Assembly (NCBI GenBank): GCA_932521025.1
Contig: OW051468.1
Location: 3,038,064-3,102,063, forward strand
Length of the DNA: 64,000 bases
Direction: 5' to 3'
From: Oscheius onirici
Lineage: Eukaryota > Nematoda > Chromadorea > Rhabditida > Rhabditidae
In this document: positions 11,392-20,500 of the stretch, in pieces
Numbering within the stretch: the stretch's first letter is position 1
Layout: each line of letters starts with the position of its first letter
Program-made: the position numbers and the translations under genes
The notes under the pieces: generated by a model
The model's input: only the letters and a program-made list of their open reading frames with translations
What the model was told of the DNA's origin: nothing
Database searches by the model: none

Positions 11392-12164
11392 TCACAGCCT
11401 GCCGGGAAGAACGTAAGCGTTGCCCTGAATTTGTGTTTTACTTCGGTCAGCATCTTCTGACTTACAGTAGGAGCAGCTGGAGCAGAGTAAGAAGATTGAG
11501 GGGTGAGGGCAGCTGGAGCGGAGGCGTAAGATGAGACCGGCTGAGGAGGAGGGGGAGCAACTGGGCTCTGAGGGTAAGAAGAGACCTGAGGAGCTGGAGG
11601 AGGAGAAGCATAGCTCTGCTGGGGAGGAGAATAACTGGGCTGAGGAGCAGAGTAGACGGGCTGAGGAGGAGCATAGCTCTGTTGAGGAGCCATGGCGTAT
11701 CCCTGAGGAGCAGGCTGGGCGTAGCTCTGAGGGGGAGGAGGGTAGTGAGGCTGAGGAGCGACGGGGTAGCTTTGTCCGTAGCCAGTCTGAGCCTGGGCAC
11801 AGGGGTTGCAGACTGGGGGAGGAGGCGGCGGAGGGGCACATCCACCTCCACAAGGACTTGGGGGATGGAACAGGTTGGACAGCCAGTCGCCTCTAAAAGT
11901 TTTTTTTTGAGTTAAAATATATCCAATTCTTTGCGATCTCAGATTTACTGCACAGTCATTCGATACACAGCTAAAACTTTAATTTAGCTGCGTATCTGCG
12001 TATCCAATTGGTGTTGAAGGGGCACGAAACCCTATTGGATTACGGTCCTAGACTCTACTTTCTGCACAACATTCCACTCACCCGCATCCACCTCCACATC
12101 CTCCGCCAAAGAGGAATCCATTGGTAGCGGCGAACAGGGCACTGATAAGAAGGAGACTGCGCAT
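11392..12164 (-). CDS. Pro/Tyr-rich secreted protein
   Basis: Exons 12082-12164, 11466-11892 and 11424-11392 encode about 180 residues. It opens with a signal peptide (MRSLLLISALFAATNGF), then Gly/Cys (FGGGCGGGC), a short DWLSNLF segment, CGGGCAPPPPPPPVCNPC, and a long low-complexity region of repeated QSYAPPQP / PSYSPPQQ-type units, ending GNAYVLPGRL. Such Gly/Cys then Pro/Tyr-rich secreted proteins are common among nematode ground-like and other cuticle or eggshell proteins, but no ground-like domain follows, so that link is only a possibility. A TATA box lies 38 bp upstream, and an AATAAA on this strand near 11350-11360 follows the stop, suggesting strong regulated transcription. Confidence 0.7.
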
Positions 12165-12201
12165 GGTCGTCGAAAAGCGTCTTCTGCTCTCAAAGAAGCT
12201 C

Positions 12202-12209
12202 CTTTTATA
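12202..12209 (-). promoter_or_regulatory. TATA box of the Pro/Tyr-rich gene
   Basis: TATAAAAG on the minus strand, 38 bp before the ATG at 12164. It implies a very short 5' UTR if used at the usual 30-bp spacing. It is the clearest TATA box in the window. Confidence 0.6.
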
Positions 12210-12510
12210 GGTGCCATCTTCCCCGAGTCCCGGCTAGTCGACCTTGGGAGACGGCACTCCCGCAGACGGAAGGTGAGAGATAGCAGTTGCGTAGGAGGGT
12301 TAGCAGCTAGGCAAATCCATTAAAAGGTCGACTAGTAGCCCCTGTCGTTGACAGACGTCAAGCAGTTTTGAAAAAGAAAACAGACGGGGTCTGAAAGTAC
12401 AAGGGAACTGGTCACTTTTGGAGGTCGGGGAACCCCTGAAGAACTGTGCAAATAGCCGTATCTTGAGATGCCCTTTTCATACTAAAAAAGTCATTTTCAA
12501 TCTTTGCTAC

Positions 12511-12557
12511 GTTCTGAAAGGTTGTAGAGGAGCTCAGATTCTACAACTTTCTAGAAC
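12511..12557. repeat. Dispersed TTGTAGA hairpin repeat, copy 2
   Basis: GTTCTGAAAGGTTGTAG faces CTACAACTTTCTAGAAC across a short loop, forming a near-perfect 17-bp stem. It belongs to the same small family as the copies at 860, 12984, 28021 and 31084. Confidence 0.6.
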
Positions 12558-12983
12558 AACTCAGAACTGAGAAATTTGTGGATGAGTCTGGAAACTGGTT
12601 CAAAATCAAACATCTATATTTACTGACTGTATGGCTAGCCTCGTTCCTTCACAGATGTCTTACTCATGTTTTCCATTAAAAACTACAGTATATGTCTTTT
12701 AAATAAAATGACGTACCTACTCCGTCTCTCGCTCGAAATGGTCCGATACGCTTATTACAATGCTATCCCACCGATCTCACTTTCAGCCAAACAATTGTGG
12801 CGGGTACTTCGTCAACAAGAAAGGGTTACGGCTTCTCGTTAAATGAAAAAAAATAGACTGGGCTTTTGAACTGCCTGAAGTGAACTAGAATCTAGAAACG
12901 CGCTGTTCTGATTTACGGAAAGATTCTATTTTCTGCCTGCAGCAGGTAAACATAGTTTTTAAGACCCAAGACCTCATTTTTGA

Positions 12984-13050
12984 GCTTTGGCATTTTTTGC
13001 AAAGTTGTTGCTCTTTATCTGTTCTACAACTTTGCAAAACATCAAAAAGC
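12984..13050. repeat. Dispersed TTGTAGA hairpin repeat, copy 3
   Basis: GCTTTGGCATTTTTTGCAAA pairs with TTTGCAAAACATCAAAAAGC across a GTTGTT / ACAAC inner stem. It lies in the otherwise gene-free stretch before the foldback at 13160. Confidence 0.6.
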
Positions 13051-13159
13051 TCGAAAATACTTTCGCGTGCCCGAAAATTTTGGAAAGATAAGGTGACAAA
13101 CAAAAAATTAAAGGATAGAAGTCGCCGCTATCGGTCTCGAAACGATTTGAGTATTCAGA

Positions 13160-13575
13160 TGGAATCAGCTAAAACTTGGTTGTACTGCAGTAGGCGCCTC
13201 CCTTCGTTCAAACAATCCTAAACTTGCGTTTTTCACTATTTTTCTTTTATTTTTTCCCGTTTATAATCAAGTTTATCGAATTCAGCGTGTAAAGCAACCA
13301 CCAGGACGTCCAAACTAGTCGAAAATATTATGAAGCCGACGCTTGCTCTATATAAGCCGTCCTCAGATACTTGTCTTCCATTTCTGGCTATTTTCGACAA
13401 ATTTCCACATCTAGGGGCTTGTTTTACGCGCTGAATTCATTTAGCACGCTTAAAAATGTGAAAAATGAAAGGAAAATGCTGAAAAACGCAATTTCAGGCC
13501 AGTTTGGGAATTCGCGCCAAAAATGCTTGAACGAAGGAAGGCGCCTACTGCAGTACAACTCAAAACTTTACGCCA
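13160..13575. repeat. Decayed ~410-bp foldback element
   Basis: Several nested inverted matches share one centre near 13360. GTACTGCAGTAGGCGCCT at about 13183 faces AGGCGCCTACTGCAGTAC at about 13538, GCGTTTTTCA faces TGAAAAACGC, GAATTCAGCG faces CGCTGAATTC, and GTCGAAAAT faces ATTTTCGAC. Together they make one long imperfect hairpin. No coding sequence is apparent. Clear terminal duplications were not identified. It resembles the better preserved foldback at 28531-28930 in size and design, but I see no sequence match between them. Confidence 0.65.
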
Positions 13576-13933
13576 TGGTTTTTATCATTTTTTTTATTCT
13601 TCCCATTTTTAGGAGTTTGCCCTATAAACTTTTACAAAACGCTTGAAAATTTGAAGAAAATGGCATGTGAAGTATGTTGTGATTATTTTTGCCGCATTCG
13701 ACATCTACTTTGTTTATCAAAGGTGTTTTTGACTTTCTGTCTGTTCAAGACACTGTTTCTTGTAGAACAGTGACAATCGAAGGGTAAAAGAAGAAATCGG
13801 AAAGTGTTTGCTGTGGAATATAAAAGTTTGCAGGTTGCGATCAATTCATCCATGTTTTTCCTTTTTAACAACATTCTCATCTCTATTACGATTTTTCCGC
13901 CCATTTCATCTAATTTTTGCAGTAGAGGCCGTA

Positions 13934-15182
13934 ATGTACAATTACAATCATGTACAGCCAGTTCCCGACCCGGCTTACGCTCAATATGGTGCTCCCGTCT
14001 ATTACCAAGCGCAGCCAATGATGGTCCCCGTCGGTAATTTTGTCTAATTTTGATTCTAATGATCGTTTTGTCAGCTCAACAGCCCCCTTACGTAATTGTC
14101 GCCAATCCACAGCCACCTGTCTACGCTGCTCCCTACTACGCTCCAGCGCCGCAGCACATCTATTACCAAGACGTACATGGACATCAGCAACAGCCGGCAC
14201 ACATGAATCCCACCACGGATTCTTCTGTTCGTCCTCTACTGACATCAACGCCTCTGCCGCCGACTTCGCATTTCGCTGGACCCAGCCATCATCGTTATGG
14301 ACAGGTTTTTGACCGAGGGTGAATTCGTTTTTATCTTACTTGCAAATTGTAATTTCAGAGATCACCACATGCAACACGACGTTCTGGCCGAGTTGTCCAA
14401 GATCAGCGTCGGCGACGACACGGTGGAACTGTCGCCCGAGATGAAGTCTTCTGCCAGACGTATGCCAATCCCGGTTCCTCCCAACTATAAGACGAAACTA
14501 TGCGTCAACTATGCTACGACGGGATCGTGCAAAATGGGCTTCAACTGCCTTTTCGCCCATGGACAACAGGAAAGACGCGGAACACTGGTTTTGTTTACTG
14601 GTAAATTCATTATAATGCTCATCTTCAGCCTCGTAATCCTCGCTTCAAGACCAAATTATGCAAGCATTACGAGGGAAACGAGCTCCATTCGAGCAACGGG
14701 AGCTATGATCAGGACTGTCCTTACGGAAGTCGTTGCGAGTTCATCCATCCGGCCGATAGAGAATTCCGAACTCTTCCTCGACGTGTGCAGCTCGCTGTGT
14801 CGAACCTTCTTCACAAATCTGGTTCTAGCCACAACGATCAGACTCCCGACCAGAGCGAAAAGGCACTCCCAACGTTCTCTCGAAGTGCTGCCAACTTTCA
14901 GGGACAGAAGATGACGTTGACAAAACGCCAGATTGGCGGGTGAGTTAATTTTCTTGCTTTTGTAATTCTACATCTTTTAGATCTTTGATGTGTCTGGCTA
15001 CCGATGATGGAATCCCCAGATTCGGAGACTGCATTTCCAGGGGCATCCCTGGCCTCAAACCTTCCACAAGTGTTATGGGGCTGAACAAGTTTGCCCGTCG
15101 TCGTTCCGTTTCCAACCTGCACATGGCCTCCTCTCTCAAGCGCTTTAACTCCATGGAACATATTCGAGCCGATAAGAACTGA
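13934..15182 (+). CDS. Tandem CCCH zinc-finger RNA-binding protein (TTP/MEX/POS-like)
   Basis: Five exons (13934-14033, 14075-14318, 14359-14587, 14629-14939, 14981-15182) give about 361 residues. The N-terminal third is rich in Pro, Tyr and Gln. Finger 1, YKTKLCVNYATTGSCKMGFN, continues to LFAH and fits C-x8-C-x5-C-x3-H with the usual YKTKLC lead-in. Finger 2 starts FKTKLCKHY and ends CPYGSRCEFIH, but 18 residues separate its first two cysteines instead of 8-10. TTP-family proteins bind AU-rich 3' UTR elements to destabilise or repress mRNA, and nematode members (MEX, POS, OMA) act in oocytes and early embryos. A Ser-rich tail with RRRSVSN and LKRFNSMEH follows, resembling kinase/14-3-3-type sites. 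Paralogue identity cannot be set. Confidence 0.88.
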
Positions 15183-15422
15183 TTGTCAAGTTTCCCTAGT
15201 TTTATGTTATAGGTTGAATACCTACTTTTTATTGACCCATCCACTGCCAGATTGTTACATTGTCCCCCTCATGCTCTAGGGTCCTGTTTGTACATATGAC
15301 TTTGTTATAGACCTTAGTCATTTATTAACTTCTAGACTGGCGGTTTAATCAGATTGTTTCATAATTGTGCCCCCTGTTCCTGTTTTACGCACGTTATTTT
15401 GAACACGTTTAACAGGGTAACC

Positions 15423-15457
15423 TGCACGTAACGTGCATTGCATGCTCTGCCAATAAA
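15423..15457 (+). terminator. 3' UTR palindrome and poly(A) signal of the CCCH gene
   Basis: AATAAA at 15452-15457 lies about 270 bp after the CCCH stop. Just before it is TGCACGTAACGTGCA (15423-15437), a perfect palindrome around a central A, which could form a small RNA stem-loop. Confidence 0.6.
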
Positions 15458-15596
15458 ATCTTTCGGAACTTCTGCATGTTCTTAGATTATGTTTTCTTTT
15501 CATCTGACGTACCCGCCCCATTAATTGACCCTACTAATTTTCCGACCGTTTCTAGAATTGCTTTTGTTTTGGCAGTGATTATTGGTTGTCCGTAAA

Positions 15597-16966
15597 ATGG
15601 ACGTGTACAGGGGAATGCTTTGTAGCCCAGAAATGGTATTCCATTTTCTTTCTCCAAAAATGTTTTTAGAAACCGGTCAAACGTCTACCCCACTTCTTAG
15701 TCTTTGAAAATTTCGAAGCCGAAGTCAAGTCGTACGTTCCAATCTTTGAGAAGCCGCACTTCTATCCAATTTCAAAAGTCGACCATTCGGAAGAATTCAA
15801 AGACAACGACAAATGCGGTATTAATGTTCCCAAGGAGTCTATTCGAGTAAGTTGGCTTGTAGTCTCTCTTCATAGTTTTCAGTGTGCTTACAACGATTCG
15901 TTGAACGGAGAACTGAGCAGACAGGAGAAGATCGATTTGGCTCGAGCTTTACATATCTCCGAAAAAGCTGTCGTGCGTAAATTCCGAAATCGTCGTAACT
16001 ATGTCGACAAAAGGGCCCAGGTATTTTTCATGTTTGTACACCAGGCTGTTTGGGGCATCTCCCACCGTCTTTTAATTTCAATTTGCTTGAAGCGTATAAA
16101 AAGCCTATATCCTTCTGAAATAGCTGAGCCGGACAGTTACCGGCTACAACATAGTATATTAGGGTGCGTCATAAGTATTTGAAAACCATTCATAACTTTT
16201 CCGAATTCAACGAAATCTGGCAAACTCGGTTCCAAAATTTAAGTCTATCTTAGGCCGAATTAATAGGCTATATAAGAGACCTGGATATCTCTTCTCCTGA
16301 GAACAGTGAACGGTTTAAGTTTCGATCAAAACACAATTTCGCCCATAAATCTTCAGGGTTGCATCCTACAAAAAAGTTGTCAACTACAATTATTACCGCC
16401 TCAGAAAGACGAGTATTTTGATTTTTTGAAAAACGATTTTCGAGTTTGGGAACACCCCTAAACTTAAAAAGTCCGAATGGCGCAGTGGGTTTGGAAAATT
16501 CACGCTGGAGCGACCAGGGTTCGAGTCCGCCGTGAGCAAATCTTTTTGTTTTTTAACAATAGCATTTTACCGGCCCAAATATCACCCCTGTAAAATATCA
16601 GCTCCATATGTTTTGAAATAAAGGCTAGGGAACGATTTTGAGTCACAAATTTCAACATGTACCCCACCTCATTGTGATTTTTTGAGGTCGAAATTGATTT
16701 TTTGTGAAAATTACTGAACCGTTATGAATGGTTTTCAAATACCTATGACGCACCCTAATAAGTTATTAGCTCTTTCCCGTACTTCCCAATTATTCAATCT
16801 TACCAAGAAAATGCTGATTAATCTCGCCGTTACTTCTGCTGATTCTCCTCTAATGGAAGACATAGCCCATGCCTTGAAACTGAACAGGCGTCGCGTCGAA
16901 GAATGCTTCCACAAGTACTACAACTACATAATCACTGCCATAAAAGAGAAGAAATTTGCCCGCTAG
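15597..16966 (+). CDS. Divergent homeodomain-like protein, possibly with two domains
   Basis: Exons 15597-15635, 15670-15846 and 15883-16020 join in phase 0. A tentative last exon is about 16808-16966. The third exon reads GELSRQEKIDLARALHISEK then AVVRKFRNRRNYVDKR, the helix 2-turn-helix 3 pattern of a homeodomain with the FxNRR core, but the near-invariant Trp before Phe is Lys. The last exon reads LMEDIAHALKLNRRRVEECF, which has the same helical spacing and may be a second, more eroded homeodomain; nematodes do have multi-homeodomain proteins. Homeodomains are nuclear DNA-binding modules. The intron between the two holds a transposon (16162-16755), and the last acceptor (TTACCAAG) is weak, so linkage of the final exon is uncertain. 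The ATG follows an acceptor-like TTGGCAG by 22 bp. Confidence 0.6.
16162..16755. mobile_element. Tc1/mariner-type TIR element with TA target site
   Basis: The ends are inverted copies of about 35 bp: GGGTGCGTCATAAGTATT on the left, and its complement ending ATGACGCACCC on the right, with one or two differences. Both ends are flanked by TA, as for Tc1/mariner. At 594 bp without a transposase frame it is non-autonomous. The terminal GGGTGCGTCA is shared with the element at 36555-37276, suggesting mobilisation by one transposase family. It sits in the last intron of the homeodomain-like gene and holds a tRNA-like core. Confidence 0.85.
16471..16547 (+). repeat. tRNA-derived pol III promoter-like core inside the TIR element
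   Basis: TGGCGCAGTGGG (16478-16489) matches the A box and GGTTCGAGTCC (16518-16528) the B box, 40 bp apart as in tRNA genes, with a T5 run at about 16542 as possible terminator. The acceptor and T stems do not pair, so this is not a working tRNA gene. It is best read as a tRNA or SINE relic captured by the transposon. Confidence 0.6.
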
Positions 16967-17127
16967 AACTGCATCAAAACCCAGACCAATGCATGAAAAG
17001 TAAGCTCTTTCCCTCTTTCTCAATGATCAGATTTTCAGATTAGACGTTGTCGTAACAACCTGTATATATTCATTCACTGTAACTGCAAGCGTCTACAAAC
17101 TACCGATTATTACCAAGCCACCACGTG

Positions 17128-17521
17128 TTACGTTTTATTTTGTCGAACCGTTGTTTTGTACCTACGTTGAAAACGAAGCCTTCCACCTACTTTGTGCTTT
17201 TGAAATACAGCCATCAAAACCAAGAAAGAAGCAATAGATCCGTGACTAATCGGGGAAAGGCTCACTGATGTCAGAAAAAAAAGAAGTTTATCCCATAGAG
17301 CTGGTAAACATTGCGGCATAATATGCTGAGCAAACAGTTAGTGTCCAGGTCCAGCTCGTCTTTCCAGTGTCTTTTACCTGGGGGTTTAATACCGAATGTA
17401 TGCTGTGAGTGACCATTGCCCCTGGCTGACAGTTGTCATCCGGTTTTTCATGTGTCTCTCTCGCGCGCTGTAATCCAAGGTACGTGTTCAAGAGGGACAG
17501 ATTCTGTCCGTTGGCATCCAT
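17128..17521 (-). CDS. Possible two-exon gene, small hydrophobic protein
   Basis: Exons 17378-17521 and 17128-17325 join in phase 0 through a 52-nt GTAAAA..GCTCAG intron to give 113 residues. The first half is polar (MDANGQNLSLLNTYLGL) and the second contains a hydrophobic stretch (LLFFLTSVSLSPISHGSIAS) that could be a membrane segment, with a basic C-terminus (RFQRRYKTTVRQ). No family is recognised. The gene would be tail-to-tail with the homeodomain-like gene. Support is only the clean intron and open frame. Confidence 0.35.
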
Positions 17522-17529
17522 TATACTCC

Positions 17530-20500
17530 CACCTCATTCCCCAAGTGTTTCTCCTCAACTGTAGGGATCAAAAGCTTCTCTTCTAGCTGAATCGGTTACC
17601 GAAGAGGGTAAAAACTAGTGCATAGATGAGGTATGACTTCATTGTTTCGAAACTGATGGACAAAGCTATAAACTAGAATAGCCGGAATCATCGCCAGAGA
17701 AGCTTGTCGAGCTTTGCCGAAATCTTTCAAATATGACGGAACGTCTTATTCTCCTCAATTCTGTGAGGAAAGATATTTACCCAAGTTGTTTTTCAGAATG
17801 ACCCAATGTTACGGGAGAGATCCTAAAGACGGCAACTCAATGGTTACATACATAAAAGTACTAATTCTTTTTCTAAAATACCTTCTTGTACAAATCGAAA
17901 GTTATCTTATCACTCCAAGCAAAACTTTTCTGTTTGATCTTTCCTGCCACTATGAGGCACGCGACGACGGGAGAGAGACGGTGCTTGTTCCTTCCAGCCT
18001 TTGTTTGTCCATCTCGCTGTCACATCCTGTGGCCATTATCTTCCCTTCTGGACCCTTTCCGACGGCTGTCAGTCTCGTCTTATCGCGGATTTTCACACTT
18101 TCAGAGAAGAGGTCAAGAGGGTCTTTCCAATCATCAGGGGGGAAAGTGACGCGCTGATTCAACTTCGGAACAATACTTTCTCGCGCCCATTCTCCCATAA
18201 TATTATGACTCTTCCGCCCCTAATGCTACCGCCTGGGAACAGTCTTCTGTTGACGCTTTCCTAAAATTTCAGATCCAGTTCGTCTTTTACTAACCTCCTT
18301 TCGTGGAGCGCTGGGGCGGAAGGACACAATTTGTATTCTGCTTTGGAGCGAGTCTATCCCATATACATTTTTCAAGAACACTGGACTTTGATTTCAGTAC
18401 CTGTTTTTCTTCTATACTCTTCTTTCCCTGTTCTGGGTACTTGGAAAACCTTCCTGCATCACAAAATGTGGTCCCGTCTCTTTCAAATGACTTCCGCGGC
18501 TTATTCTATAGTTCTAGCGGAATTTCTGTCTTTCTGCATCTAGTCATGTCAGTTGTCTCTCCCAATCAGTCTCCTCTTTTCCTAATCCTGTCTCTGTCTT
18601 CTGGATTCTGGGCATTAAACAATTGGAGATGGCCCGTAATATCTAAAGATATTAACTGTCTATCTAAGCTTGTGTCTTACGCTGTTTTGTACTGTCTCTC
18701 CACAGTCTTTCTGTCGTCTTATTGTTTCTTATTCCTTCTACATTTCAACTACTATCTCGTTTCAATCTGTACCACCAGTGTGGAAATAAAAATGTTGACT
18801 CACTTTAATGTGGCCGTTAGCAGGATCCGTGCCAGCTGTTCACGTTCGCGCTGAGATCAAAAAAGTCACTTTCCGGTCCTCACTCTCGTCAATCAAAAAT
18901 CCTTTGGTTCTTTTCTCTAATGACAGACTGTTTTGTTACCATCTACAAAGAAAAGCGCAAGGTGTTTCTCTTTTCTCTCAATACTAATTGGTTAGCTGGC
19001 ACGGACCACCTTCGTGTCTCTCTCCCAAGGTGATAATTCCTGTCAGTCCGATTAGGCACCTAATCCGACAAGACGTCAAGGTCAAGACCTCAGCAGACTC
19101 TTTTAGTTAGTTTTGTCATCACAGTCTCAACTTTTAAGGGTTCCGAACTTTTGAATGTTTCTCCATACTCTTTATCTGGTTTCTCAGAAAAGAACATAAA
19201 AAAGAGTTTCAGGTTCATCAAACGACGGATGAGGCAGTTGCAGCAGTCTCCTCTCAAAGAGGTACGTTTTCCCAAGCTATTTATCCCGTCCGACGTCGCC
19301 TACTACCTGCCAGTTGTCTATAACTATAGCCAGTTTCACACTCAAAAGCTTCCTTTTTTAGTCGACTTCTGACTCATGGAGGACATCTTTCTAGTGAGAG
19401 ATTATCTGGGTGCGTCAGAACTTGTCCCTTTGAATGACTAGAGTTCCTTACAGACAGGAAGAGATACTAAACCAGAGACAACATCGTAGGAAAATAGTCT
19501 CACTTTAGACGGTCAGCCTACCGCAGTAGCTCTTACCCTCATTGTTTTAGAAATTTATCCTTCTTGACTCTCTCATTCACAAACACTGGTTCAGGCTTCC
19601 GATTCTGTGTTTCTGTATCTGTAACTAACAGTGATGATGTCTCTCCCTCTTTGCTTGACTTCGGTTCTGTTATCGCAAATTCCCATTCTAGGACTCTTAC
19701 TTACACTCACCCTTACTCACTGTTTTAGACTCCTAAAATTAGGACTCTTTATTGTTAGTACTGTATCTCTGAACTCCATTATCCTCACTCTAAACAACAC
19801 TCAGATTCTGGTTCCGTTCAGAACTGTGTCTCTAACCCTGACTCTCACATAAGCTCTGTCCCAGACTTCAGTTTAGTTTTCCTGTCTCTCCATCTCTGTT
19901 CTCAGAAACCTATAGAAAGTTTTCTGGCACAAACTCGATGTTTGGACTGTTTTATTTACTACACGGCTATCTCTCTATAACCGCCCGCAATTACAGCGCC
20001 AACGCGATTTATGACTTGCTATGTCTTCCTTCTTCCCCTTTCATCACAGACAGCTAGTTTCTACACAGGGTTGCTGTTTCTCACAGTGTACACGACTAAC
20101 TTCTTTCCTACCAATTCCCTCACTTTTTTGCAGTTGTCCCAACTCTTTCTTGAGTGCCTTTGTCTGCTGGCAAAATATTCTCCTGCGCTCTGTTATTGCT
20201 CCAAATTTCCGGCTCTTTACTTACTCGACCAGAAATTGTTGACTTGTGTCCCCACTCTCAATCCTCACAACAGGTGTATCCCATTGTCACATCCATTTTC
20301 CATTTGAAAAGCCTCTTCCAAGCGTGTCTCTTCTAACGGCCAGTCTCACATGGTGTGTCCCGAACCATTTTTCGGCAGTCGACCGTGTCATTCCCTGCTT
20401 TTTTCTGGTTTGTCCTCTCTGGAAGGCGCCAAAAGGTGATTGATAGCTCACAGAGAATGGCTGGTCCTGTATCTGTCCCTGTCACATGACTCTGTATGTA

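Larger units (their letters stand above)
12210..13933. other. Non-coding stretch with repeats
   Basis: Between the Pro/Tyr-rich gene (minus) and the CCCH gene (plus) I see no supported coding exon. It holds two short TTGTAGA hairpins and the 13160-13575 foldback, and serves as the shared upstream region of two divergent genes. The acceptor-like TTTTTGCAG ends at 13922, 11 bp before the CCCH ATG. Confidence 0.5.

Noticed and set aside
11274-11915. Glu-rich plus-strand frames opposite the Pro/Tyr-rich gene
   Set aside because: Antisense of Pro/Tyr-rich repeats gives Glu/Arg-rich frames; no signal peptide or splice sites.
16471-16547. A functional tRNA gene
   Set aside because: A and B boxes match, but the acceptor and T stems do not pair and no anticodon arm forms.
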